This document shows, piece by piece, positions 31,822 to 42,715 of a stretch of 43,937 nt of DNA (positions are counted from its first letter, which is position 1; each line of letters begins with the position of its first letter). Origin of the DNA: Physocladia obscura (taxonomy: Eukaryota > Chytridiomycota > Chytridiomycetes > Chytridiales > Chytriomycetaceae); NCBI GenBank assembly GCA_027596945.1, contig JADGJH010000016.1, positions 1 to 43,937 on the forward strand, given 5' to 3'. The translations under genes were made by a program, and so were the position numbers. The notes under the pieces were generated by a model. The model saw only the letters and a program-made list of their open reading frames with translations, searched no databases and was not told the origin of the DNA.

Positions 31822-32067
31822 CTAAGGAAGCTGGGCGGTGCAGTAATCGAAGTGCATCTGGAACTCACAGTCATCTATTGGAAAAACAAAAAAAAGATAA
31901 GCACAAGTGCACGAATCAGATAGACATTCACTATTATTCAAAGAGAAAAATAATTGATTAACAGATGGTGATGTGATGAGTCTGCGGATGGTGGGATCAT
32001 AGGGATGGATGGCGGTTGTGAACGCACCTTGATTTTTCACTAAAAAGACCACAAAATTTTCAGTCAT
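31822..32067 (-). CDS. Small unrecognised gene, partial exon model
   Basis: Two protein-like exons are visible on the minus strand. One reads VKNQGAFTTAIHPYDPTIRR to LITSPS, preceded by a possible TTTTTAG acceptor. The other reads DDCEFQMHFDYCTAQLP and stops at 31822. The intron between them (starting GTTAATC, ending CCAATAG) does not keep phase in the simplest reading, so one exon edge is wrong. Further upstream, TVVALSLFSD could belong to it. I do not recognise the family. It ends just upstream of RPS27 on the same strand. Confidence 0.4.
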   Translation of the reverse strand: MTENFVVFLVKNQGAFTTAIHPYDPTIRRLITSPSVNQLFFSLNNSECLSDSCTCAYLFFVFPIDDCEFQMHFDYCTAQLP

Positions 32068-32366
32068 TAACCATCTGAAAACAAAGACAGCGCAACCACA
32101 GTGACTGCTCCTCCTGTGCGTCTTAATTTTCTAGATTATCATATTTAGTCCACTCTGTCTTTACTTAATAGGCTTTACCGTTTGTTAGCGAAACAGATTC
32201 GTTGCTGCATCTTTTTATGTTACCTCCACTGCAATTTTTTACTTTCACCACTTGACGTCTACAAATTTCTCAATATTTTCAATATTTATTTGAACGTGTC
32301 GCATGCAATTTGAACACCGCTTTCCAGCTTGATTGAATCATAAAAAACAAAGATATTCTAATTTTA

Positions 32367-32947
32367 TTATTTACGCCTCTGAAGACCAGCCAGGCCAACA
32401 TTATGCTCTGAAAGGATCGGAATTGGCCGTTCGCTAAATAAGTATTTGTGACGTATGATGCAAACGACTTCTTCTTCTTCTTCGGATCCTGCTTTGGTAC
32501 TTAATTCTTCTGTATTAATATCCGTATCTGACGGATCGCGTTCCCGATGTCGCAGAAGAGCGTACGGCTTGTCGAGGGCAACACGTTTCCCACGGAGTTT
32601 GTGGCGTCCTATAACCAGCCAAGGTGTGTTCTGTTTGTTGTTAGTATAAATAAGTAGCTGTTTATTTAAATAAAAGAATTCATTCGAGTTTTGCGAACAA
32701 CTCATTAGCGAGCGTAAAACACGCCGAATCCTGTGGCTTTTACCTCACTGTCAAAGGTGATGCTACCCAATATGATTCCCGCAAGTTGAGTGCCGTCAGC
32801 AGTTTCAATCTCGCCCTGCACTTCAATGATGGCGAATTCGGCGTTTGCATTTGAGCTGTTTGGGTATGATGGCGATTTGGGATCATTGGCTAAATGTCCG
32901 ATGCAGTGCGGATTCAGACTTTGCGTCGGGATTTTGATTTGCGGCAT
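32367..32947 (-). CDS. CTF8: Chromosome transmission fidelity protein 8 (Ctf8)
   Basis: Two exons on the minus strand (32947-32744 and 32630-32367) give 155 residues. The conserved core EFAIIEVQGEIET, LGSITFD, then NTPWLVIGRHKLRGKRVALDKPYALL matches the Ctf8 family. There the protein joins Ctf18 and Dcc1 in the alternative clamp loader that acts on PCNA in sister-chromatid cohesion. The intron falls exactly between the two halves of that core. The C-terminal third contains a Glu-rich insertion before RHKYLFSERPIPI. The start is the ATG of MPQIKIPTQ; the frame extends upstream only from a non-ATG codon. Confidence 0.88.
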
Positions 32948-32992
32948 AGGTTCAGTTTTCGGACAAATCAACTTTGACCAAACAAATGCATA

Positions 32993-33333
32993 AATTCATA
33001 AACGTCAAAATTGAAAATAATTTACATAGCTATCGGTGTTGGCCAGACAATGCCACCATCTCTTGGTTATGATGGGTATGACTGTGGTTGTTAACTGAGC
33101 TTCAATTCGGTATAGATGTATCTCTTCTTTCGTTTGCGTTTCAGAATTCTTACTTCAGTTTGTTTTTTTTAAGAATGTACTGGCCTGTGAACCAAATCCG
33201 ATTTATTGCAAAGTTATCAAAATCTAAAAATTCAACACTTCCGTTTTTTTTTTTCTGTTGCCGATGGCAGAACAGAATTTAATGATGAAAAAAAGGAACG
33301 GTAAAAAAAAAAATTTCGTTTTCTCAGACAACA
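32993..33333. other. Divergent intergenic region between Ctf8 and a zinc-binding gene
   Basis: About 340 bases with T and A runs, presumably carrying both promoters. I see no gene or repeat. Confidence 0.45.
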
Positions 33334-33835
33334 ATGAAGGAGGATAAGAAGGACTCGAGATTGAGCATCCAGTCAAGTTCGCAATCGACGCTGACCGAGC
33401 AGACTTTTCAGGGGCCAGTTACAACCGGCGGGCAATATTGGACAGTGTCAGAGGTGCAAATTTTAATGGTTTTTTGCGAATTAAATTTTTCAAGGGAGTT
33501 GCAATTAGAACAGGTTTCAGCTGTCGAGAATGCAAGAAAGTTATTCAACAAGGAGGTGGGTTGAACAATTTTTATTTTTTATTAAAAGCAAAAACGTCAA
33601 TAAAAGCATTATTTGTATTTTATCTTTAGAACTGGTCACTGTGCGTGATGGGCGCAAAATGCGGTTCTTTTACCATCGAAAATGCTATGCTGGCGTCTCT
33701 GATCCGCGATCTCAGCCGAGCTCCTCATTCAATAATCCGCTATTCAAAAAGTCCATTCATACCGAGGCGCCAGTTGTGAAGGGAAGAGGAAAGTGGTCGG
33801 TCGCGAAATATGGTTATGATGATACCCACATTTGA
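33334..33835 (+). CDS. Small zinc-binding (PARP/LIM-like C2HC) protein
   Basis: Three exons (33334-33453, 33495-33555, 33630-33835) encode 128 residues; the first intron is only 41 bases. The core runs GFSCRECKKVIQQGELVTV, then RFFYHRKCYAG, giving a C-x2-C ... H-x3-C ligand set. The following DPRSQPSSSF is a conserved tail I associate with an uncharacterised eukaryotic family related to PARP-type or LIM-type fingers. The N-terminus is Ser/Thr-rich and probably disordered. Function unknown; nucleic-acid or protein binding is possible. Confidence 0.68.
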
Positions 33836-34050
33836 AAATTAAACTGAATAAAAAATTGAATCTTACAATCTGTCCATGAATTTACGAAAAGATCATTAAC
33901 ATATGTAGTTACTTTCGGTTTAATTAACTCACGTGTGGCACACGTAAATAAATCTTAATTAAAAAGAAAAACTCTATTTATATAAAATTCTTATTTTCGA
34001 GAACCAACAATTGGAATAACTTTTATTCCACTCTCACTCTCCAAAAACAT

Positions 34051-36434
34051 TTAGTACCCAGCACCAAGGGTAAAGTTGGAGGCAGCATCATTAACTAAGT
34101 TGTAGCATCCATCCCAGTACCAAATACCAGTTTCGATGTTTGGATTTAAAGTCCAGTACGGGAATGGAATCGGCGATGCAATCGCACCACCAACAATCAA
34201 AGTAACCAAAAGCGCGCACCACTGGTTACCGGCATCCAATGCGGCTGAAGTAATATATTGGTATTTGTTGAAGAACGCCGGCCTGTACTTCCGCAAATAA
34301 AATTGCGTGAACGTGCCGATAATAAGCGTGCCGAAGATAGACGAATTGATTCCCGTGCATAGGCATCCAAAGAACCACGGCATGACTGCAAAGTTAAGCA
34401 GATTGAATCCAACTTTCGGAAACATCTTGTGCGCGAAGTATGCGGGCAATGGCAAAATGAATCCAAGAATAAATGAGTATAGCACCCATTGGTACGGTCC
34501 ACCAGGCCCATACATTTGCTTCGCGAAGCCTCCCCATGTGACAGCATTTCCGTTGTACGACTGGGCCTGAGCACCGTTCCATTGCGTGTCACCAAGCACG
34601 GTCTTCAGTACATCAGCGTTGTTGGTGATGATGGAGATAGTGATAAAGTACGAAAAGAAGGCACCGAGGACAGTGCCATAGAGTTGGGCAAAGAATGTTG
34701 CCCGGGGTGGAATTTTCATGTATTGACCCATTTTCAAGTCGGCAAGCATGTTCGTTGCTTGCGACACTGCGTTCGAGCCGAATAAAGTGAAGTACATATT
34801 TGCGACGGGGTTTCCGGGCTTCAGGAATCCTCCGAGCATCTGCACGAGGTTAGAAACTCCGTTGGAGATTGACCATCCAGTTGTAGATGAAATGAAGCCA
34901 GAGATAAAGACCAAGATAAACGCCAAAATAAGAGCAACGATAAACATGTACCATTCAAGACCAGAGTGGGTGTATTGAGTGACAAACATGCCGAGAGCGA
35001 ACGTGATGACAAGGATCGTGAGGTACCACCACAATGGCGCTTCCGGGTACTTCGCCATGATGAGGAAGTACGGGTCATTGTTCGTTGATTCTCCTCTCTT
35101 CGAGAAAGTATTTTTCAGTCCAGCAACGATTTCGGGTCCAAAGTAAAGACCAATATGGACAAGACCAGCAGTAAGGGCCATGTTGGCACCAATCAAGAAG
35201 AGGGCGTAAGACGCAGCTAATCCAGGCAAGCCGACAACTTCGACTGCAGTCAAGTTGACAGTGTAGTCAGGGTTCAACACAGCAGTCTGGTTGTAAGAGT
35301 TTCCTCCAGGCGAGTAGATCCCCTGGGCCATCCACGGGTAAGACTGAGCGTCAAAAGTGTTGGAGTACCACAAGTATGGTTGGAAGATACAGCAGACAAG
35401 GATTCCAAGACTCATGTTTAAAATAGTACTCCATGGAAGTAACATTGGAGTGTACCCCGTCAAGTTGTTCCAATCAAAGCAGATGGAAAAGAGACCAAGC
35501 CCTTCGTTAGCCGATGCACCACCGAAAACCTTTGCAACAACATCGCTTTTGAGGTGCTGGGTTGCAAGACAGATGACAGAGAAGCCAATAAGGGATGGGG
35601 CAATGTATTGTGGCAACCACTCGTAGCAGAAACAAATTCCCGCGACGATGAAAAAATATCTTGCCATCTTTTTGGAAATACCGTCACCGTTGTGCAAGTT
35701 CTCGTAGACGGAAACTTGTGCGAGCGTGCCGGGATAGTAAGTTGCGCGCGGATAAACGAGGGTTTCACGGAAGAAGCCGGCGAAGCCGTAACCGAGGATC
35801 TGGGAGGACAGCACGAGGAAGATACCGGTCCATGTGGGGATAACGGTGTTGTAGAACAGATACATGGATGCAATGAGCTCGTTTGCAAGCGCGGCGGATC
35901 CTGCAGTGTTCGCTGTGATGACAATGAGAGCGTGTTCCTTCTTGTTGAATTTGCTGGGGTTGAGGAAGTTGCCGGAGGGGATAACCTTTTCGAGGAACTT
36001 GCCAAAAAACTGTGGGTTGTAAGTACAGAATTCTAGTTTCTCGGTTATGAGAGGGAACTTACGTAAGAAAAGAGAACGAGGAAGAAGACAGAGATGGTTA
36101 GGACCTGGGGCTTGAAGTAGTAGATCTGACCAAGAGTACCAGAGAAAGCAGAAAGGAGAGTTGCGATCAGAAAGTAGCGGAAGGTGAAGACTGGCAGGCT
36201 CGAGTCGTCATCCAGCGACACAATCTTTGTGACCATCTCGACACCAAAGTCGTCGACCTGGTCCTCGAGGTGATTCAGCCGCTCGGCTTCCAACGCCGCA
36301 ATATCTTCGGCATCGACACCCTCAACATCGCCTTTCTTGTCGGCGGAATCCTCCGCAAACTTGGTTTCATCGATCGGCGGCTGGAACGCCACGTTGTTAC
36401 TCCCAAATGCAATACCGGCTGACTCGTCAGGCAT
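34051..36434 (-). CDS. Oligopeptide transporter, OPT family
   Basis: Two exons on the minus strand (36434-36063 and 36009-34051) give 776 residues. An acidic cytosolic N-terminus of about 90 residues precedes 12-16 hydrophobic helices. OPT landmarks are present: SSQILGYGFAGFFRE, MGQYMKIPPRATFFAQLYGT with the KIPPR motif, and the C-terminal PFPYWTLNPNIETGIWYWDG. The length is typical of the PT clade (yeast Opt1/Opt2 type). It imports small peptides or glutathione across the plasma membrane by proton coupling. The intron join (TAC | TTT) restores the helix 1 region without gap. No regulatory site is obvious. Confidence 0.95.
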
Positions 36435-38102
36435 TTTTCTCTTTCGAAACTTTCTTTTCCTGACACGAAATCTTATTCCCCCCTTTATCTATTTTCTGAA
36501 ACAAAAAAATTTGTGGTTGAAAATTCTCACCAGGGTGGCGTTACAGATCTACTATCGCTTTTTCGATGCGCGGGCGTCTTACGCGGACTCACTTCTGCTG
36601 TTCAACATTTATACTTTAATATTGTTGCCTATTTATTCCAGCGAGTCTATGATCTAACTGCAAAACAGAGTGACGCCCAGAAATAAATGGTAAGATGGGT
36701 GGCGTGATCACGAATACGAAAATTTTCATTTCGAGCTTGTGACTGACTCAATAGAGTGGCCGAAAGACAATGTTATACAGACAAAATGCGAGCTCAAAAT
36801 AGTATCTCGTTATGTTTTATCAATTAAGAACAGGAAGGGAGAATATCTTCTGTTGCCAAGAGAGATAAGGAATTAATCTCCATTTGTCTGAATGAAAAAG
36901 TGGAGATCATCTCTTCATTTGCTTTTCCTTTCTTGGTTGAGATTTGTAAAGATAACGTCAGCTTATGTTTCCCAAAAAGACAAAATGATTATACATTACT
37001 ATTAGGAGCATAGACGATCAAAACACTACGAAATATGAACGCCAGAAACGAAGAGAAAAAGATCTTACTTTGCATCTTGCGAAATTTTTTTTCAAATTGA
37101 CCAAACGAAATTAATCAAATCAAATGACGTAACAGACGCCCAAGGCAAAAAGCCGACGAGAAAAAGTCATTTGCTATGCCACAGCGTTTATAAATTCGAG
37201 ACTTAATTATGAATTCAACCACATTATTGTATCGATTGGCAGTTTTCTCATTTATGCTCTCTTTGTAATTCCAATTTTTACAAAAACAAAATGCGGCAGA
37301 GAACACTCAATGTCCATGTTAAATATGAAATTCATGTCTTTGATGATGTTGAAAAAGAATTGAAAAAAATATAATAATAAAATAGCAATAACATTTTCGA
37401 TCAAATGATAAACTAGTCAAACAAATTTTATAAACATGCATGAATTTAAGAATAACCAGAAGTAGACGCACAATTTCATCTGTTTACAAGAAAGTGAACT
37501 CAAAAACAAAAAAGCAACACTATAAGCCAAGAAAACCCTAAGGGTTACCAAACCGGAAGCATAAAAGTGCCACACCGGTTAATATCATCCGGAAAATATC
37601 AGAAAAACTTCAGGGATCGGAACGATTGCATTCCTATCATATTATAAATAATGAAAAATTAATTCCTGATCTATATACTCATTCAAAACGTATTCAACCA
37701 TTTTAACGTTCATTACTTGGTTGTTTTTGACTGGTAAAGAATTAATTGTAACATTGCAATTATTCCTATTGCGAGGAGATAAATTGATTTATAATCATTT
37801 TATCCTCGGAAAGAATGTCATTCCGAATTTTATTGGGAATGCAGCTAGAATACATTTTATAACACATTCCTCATTAATAATGAACCAAAAAAACAACCAA
37901 AAAACCAAAACATTAAATAACAGGAAAAATCCATGTTTACAGACTGGAATTAGATGATTTACTGAGGCTCTTTTGTTTTTTTAACCTTTTTTATTTTTCT
38001 ATTGCTCATTCTATTTTTTTAAACGAACCAATCAATCAAATACCAAGAAAATCATCTACTATAACTTGCCTAATTTTTTCAATTCTATTCCATCTCCACA
38101 TC
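36435..38102. other. Long AT-rich intergenic region
   Basis: Nearly 1.7 kb between the OPT transporter start and the coronin 3' end. I find only short, unconvincing frames, no tRNA and no repeat with a second copy in the window. The promoter of the OPT gene should lie in the first few hundred bases. Confidence 0.5.
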
Positions 38103-41100
38103 CTAATCTCTCCAAACCAAAACCTCTTGTGCAACCTCCTCCACTATTCCACCGCCAACCTTCTTGTCCACATGAAACACACCGACATCACCCGCGCCAA
38201 CAACGTCTTCACCGTCTTCCATTAAAGTTTCCACCCCGCTTTTATATTCCTCCGCCGTCGTTGCCGCAATCGACTCTGGTGTCACAGACGACCGAACACT
38301 GCCAGTACTGCTGCCGCCAACAGGCCACGACGCACGCTTCTCGCCGCCGCTAGCATCAACTGTAGATCCTAACGATCCCGAAATATTATTCAAAGCCAAC
38401 TCCTTCAATTTCGACAACTGAGTGGTGATTCCCATGTTCGGTAACTTCCCAGACCCACTCTTCTTGCTTGCCGCCGCAGCCGCCAACGCAGCGGCGGCCG
38501 CTTGCTGTTGTTGCAACGCGGCCTGGTACATTGCCTCCCCGTGTTCCTTCACAGCGCCGTCCAAAAGCCCGGCGAAATCCACCGTTTGCTTCGAGAACGA
38601 GACTTGCACGGCGTCAACAACGGCGCGCGCTGTCGCAGTGATGCTGTCGGCGACGGCAGTGTGAATTGCGGCGACTGTTTCGCGGTGGTGCGCGGCAAGC
38701 GACGCGTCAATGTGGGAGAGTGTGTAACCTGCGCGCGATGCGCTTTCTGTGGCGAAGACTTCGAGCAGCGCGTCGAGGCGATGCGTGATTTCAGTGACGG
38801 CCGATGACAAGATTGGCGCATGGATTTCTGGGTCAGTGTTGGGTGTGGTGACAGGAATACGGTTTATTGTTTCTTGAACCTGTGCAACCTTTTCTGACAT
38901 TGTGGCTTCGGAGGTCGATGTTTTCAGTGCCATTTGGTACATGACGAGTTCGAGGCGGGACATACGGGTGTTGAGACTCACGAGGCGTTCGAGGACTGTG
39001 TCGAGGTTCGATGATGCATGGTAATCTATTGTTGCTGTCGATAATGTTGGCGGCGGTGGGATTGAGGTCGCTGATGTTGGTGTAGCGGATAGGGAGGGTG
39101 AAGCAGGCTGTCGTTGTATTATCGCATTTGCATTTGTGAAAAATTGAGACGAAGGTTTTGCGGTTGATTCTTCTCGGTCATTGTTTTCGGGGGTTTTTGT
39201 TGGTATTGTAGATTTTGGAGCAGCTGAGATTGAAAGCCGCAAGGGTGTTGCTGGACGGTTTGTCGAAAAAGCGGTTGCCGATTGAGAATCCGCAACACGC
39301 GGTGAATCAGGCGGTACTCCAAGAACTATGCTGTTTGGTCTCCTGAGCGAGATAACCGGAGACGCAGGCCGACTGCCGCTACCGAATGATGGACTTGGAG
39401 AATCCGTCACTGGAATAATCGGAGGTGCTTGAAATGGAACTGTTTTAGCAACAACAAATAGATCGCACGTTGACTTTGTGGGTGCGAGTTTGGGATCTAA
39501 CGACAGCTTTATTAGCGGTGCATTTTCGCCATTGATCCATTTCTCGCCGGAAAGTGTAACAGCTGAATCAACAGTATCTGGGAAGAGATCTGAAGAATGA
39601 AATAAATAAATAAAAAATTAAAGAAAAATAAAAAAAGCAGATAAAAAATTAAATGAAGAAGTTAATAAATATTTGTTTTTTTGGTACCAATTTGAAAATC
39701 CATTTTATATTGTCTATTGATGGAAACAGAAACGGGTACAATCGTGCAAGAATCTTGCGCAGAACCAGTACCGCCGCCCGTGGGGCAGAGAGTTATAATA
39801 CGCGCGATTTCGCAACCCATAACATCAAGTGAGTTTTTCGATTGCAGTAGACACGCATTCGTGATTGGTTTCGAGAGAACAAACGACGCGTTCGGCAAAG
39901 TCTGTGAGATTGTTGACGACGTTACTTCAAAAGTTTTAATTGTCGTGTCGCCTCGGCCAGTCAAGAATAGAAGGGACGAATCTGGATCATAAACTGCAAC
40001 GCAAAAAAAAAATTTCTTTTTAACAAATTTTCTTTCTTACTCGTCAAATCACTACTCGCAAAAAGTTATTTCTATTGGAAATTTCTTTATTTCTTCTCTA
40101 TTATACTCGCTTCACTAGATTTTTTTTTTGGTTCTCTCGCTGCAACTCGGCAACATACGAGGAATCAAAGAACCACTAGAAGAATCCAGTCGATGTATAT
40201 AAACGGGCGATTTCATAGCCCTCGCATCCCATAATGCACATTCGCGATCACGCGAGCGCGAAAAGCCAGTAGAAACAAGGTTATGATTGAGCGACGACGA
40301 CGACGCGAGCCAAAAGATTTTTGACGGTTTGATGTTGGTATGGACTGGAAGAGAAGAGGCAATGACAACGGATGACCGTTGCGAAGAGCGCTAATTGAAT
40401 TAATTGGTTTTTGTAACCTTTGATTACCAATTTAGATTAATTTTACCGGGTCGTACAAGCGCACAATGCTGTCTTTGGCGGTGGTAGCGAGTAGGGAGCC
40501 GCAAGAAGAGAAGGCCAACGAGGTTAGTTGGGTGGGGGTGTCGAGACGGACAAGGAGAGAGTCAGAAGGGGAATCGAGACTCAGAAAGTCGAGACGGGTT
40601 GCGCGAGCAGAGACTACGACTTTGGCGGCAGGGTTTGCGGCAATGAGAGTTGGAGCCGTGGCTGCTGAGTGCAAGTCGGAGTCGGCGGGGGCGAGAAGGC
40701 ATGCGGCAGTGTTATCCACGTTCAGCAGACGTACACTGCCGTCAACACACGCGGCAACGATTCTCACGGCCGCATTGGCATTTGCATTAAAATTAACGTT
40801 GGCATTGACATTGGTACGAGTATTGGTATTGAAACTTTCTGACACTGCCACGGCCAGCGAAGAGACGGGTGATGGTGTGGCAAGGAGGTTTGTAGTGCCA
40901 GTCGTGTTGGTACCAGTGGCAGTGTCCACTGAAGAGGAAGGCGGCGCCACCACGGTTACGCCGCGCGCGCCGCCAACAAACACGAGTCCAGCGCCGCTGC
41001 CAATAACACTCGACGAGTCACCGCCGAGTCCAACCCATGAATCGCGCCCCTTCTCACGCAGCTCAGCGTTGCGGAACGCTGACACTGCGAATCGCGACGT

Positions 41101-41109
41101 TCTTTTCAT
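38103..41109 (-). CDS. CRN1: Coronin, actin-binding WD40 protein
   Basis: Four exons on the minus strand (41109-40447, 40390-40159, 39993-39688, 39589-38103) give 895 residues. The propeller holds the coronin landmarks: a basic start MKRTSRFAVSAFRNA, TKDSIVRLYDP, LVSTGFSRSRDRECALWD, LDSSSGSLIP-LYDPDSSLLFLTGRGD, EIARI and DLFPDTVDSAVTLSGEKW. A long Ser/Thr/Pro linker follows, then a C-terminal coiled coil (LDTVLERLVSLNTRMSRLELVMYQM) and about 230 further residues with Gln and Ala runs. The protein binds F-actin and regulates Arp2/3. Odd points are a low-complexity insertion in the first blades (SSSVDTATGTNTTGTTN, then an Asn-rich NANVNFNANANA) and an unusually long tail. Confidence 0.92.
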
Positions 41110-41565
41110 TTATGTAGTTGTCCGTTTTCGTATCTCAATCCTCTTGGCTGTCTCGGTCGTGATATTTTGGTTTCGTGAGATGAATTTAATTTTTGCCTTT
41201 GTTGTCCAGTCAGCTGCCGAACCCTTAATTTTTTCAATTTGCGAGTGTATCTCACAAGAAATGATACTTTTCTCTGTAGCATTGCACAAAACTTGTTGCC
41301 TTTTCCAAGGAAATCTAATAATAGTGTTTTGATTTGTTGAAGCCAGTTTGCCAAACAACGCGTTCTTCAATCATCAACTTAGTTCTGAGAATCTCGTTTT
41401 TCAACAAAGCTTTTTCACCCTCAGTATTTTTCAATTTGACCAACCATCGATCTATGAAGTAAAAATACTTGCATAAACTAAACTAGAAATTAAATCGAAT
41501 TAAAAAAATAAAATAAAAAACCATTTTTCATATTTTTCATATTTTTCATATTTGTTCAAATTTGT

Positions 41566-42715
41566 TCAATTTTTTGTTCGGTTTAATAATTTTCCAACCA
41601 ATTCAGCTTGAATATTCGCCTGCTTCTTTGCCTCAGCAAGCGATTGCACACTACGCAAATCATTCACAATATCCTTGGTCTTGCCAAAATATATCTCGTG
41701 CAGCGCGTTACGCATCTTGAGTTCCATATCTTCAACAATTCGTCCGATATTTGCAACATGAGAGCCTAAATCTTCAACAGGAAGGTCATGTTCTGCCTAT
41801 ACGTAAATAAATATTTGTAAATTAAATACAAATAATTTTCTTTTTTTTCGCGTTATATATAACCTGTCTGGTCATATTCCCACTAAGATTTAATTCACCG
41901 AGAATATTACTATTGGTTCCATGGACGAGCTGTAAAATGACTGTTGATGTGAGTTTGTAATGCGCCGTGCGGCCCTTTTCTTGCACTTCGACAACGTGGA
42001 TTGAATCCCATGAGCCAATCTCGACTGTTCCTTCTTTATTGGCTGTGCCGATTGTTTTTTTTTGGTTTTTGTTTTTGTTTTTTTTTTTTAATATTCCCAA
42101 AGAGTGTGATATGAGATAGGGGTGGAGAAAAAAAAAATCGCTGTCGAATGTTAAGCACCTTTCTTGATCAGTACTGCACCCGCAAATACATTTTGTTCAT
42201 CGGTATCCCACAAATAAACAGATGAGACTCCGCCCTCAAAGTACCTGTTCGTTCGTTTTGTAAATTTTTATATCGTTCTGTAGGTAATATATTTTTCGCG
42301 AGTTTTTTTTCCACTCAACAAGTCTCTGTACACATCAAATGCCTCGTTCGCCGCGACTTCAAGCTTGCGCAGCCGCGTTGACGGGAAAGTTGCGTCTGCA
42401 AGCGGCGGATCGTATTGGTTCGACCATGGAGACCTTTTTTGAAAATTAAGGTTTGAAACATACAAGTCAATCCATTCGGATTTCACAAACAAACCTGTAG
42501 CTGCGCTCGTCTCTGTTGTAATCACATGCAAGGTAAGCGCGATTGGAGAGGGGACAAACTTTCGGGAGAAGCGGTTGATCGACGGCCGCAAGCAATTCTT
42601 CTTCGAGGGCCGCGTCGTCGAGAAGCGTCGCTATGCGCGCAACGTTGCTAGCTGTCGATGGTGGAAATAGCCGGCGCATTAAATCCAGACTCGCTTCAAT
42701 CTTCTCGTTCTCCAT
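41566..42715 (-). CDS. CAP2: F-actin-capping protein subunit beta
   Basis: Five exons on the minus strand (42715-42495, 42433-42320, 42244-42159, 42042-41864, 41796-41566) give 276 residues, the usual length. Diagnostic blocks are [85 protein letters not shown] and the C-terminal [21 protein letters not shown] give them only in part. With the alpha subunit it caps barbed ends of actin filaments. It lies about 450 bases upstream of coronin on the same strand. The poly-A tract inside the third intron is long but does not touch the coding part. Confidence 0.96.

Noticed and set aside
35554..36036. Plus-strand frame of 160 codons opposite the OPT gene
   Set aside because: Shadow of the OPT transporter coding strand.
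36337..36657. Plus-strand frame at the OPT gene start
   Set aside because: It is antisense to the first OPT exon for half its length, with no motif and no conserved continuation.
37500..37620. Possible tRNA or structured RNA in the intergenic region near CCGGAAGC / CACACCGGTT
   Set aside because: Only short complementary words; no cloverleaf or other recognisable fold could be built.
40466..41332. Plus-strand frame of 288 codons opposite coronin exon 1
   Set aside because: Antisense of the repetitive coronin coding exon; the minus strand gives coronin motifs and clean splice joins.
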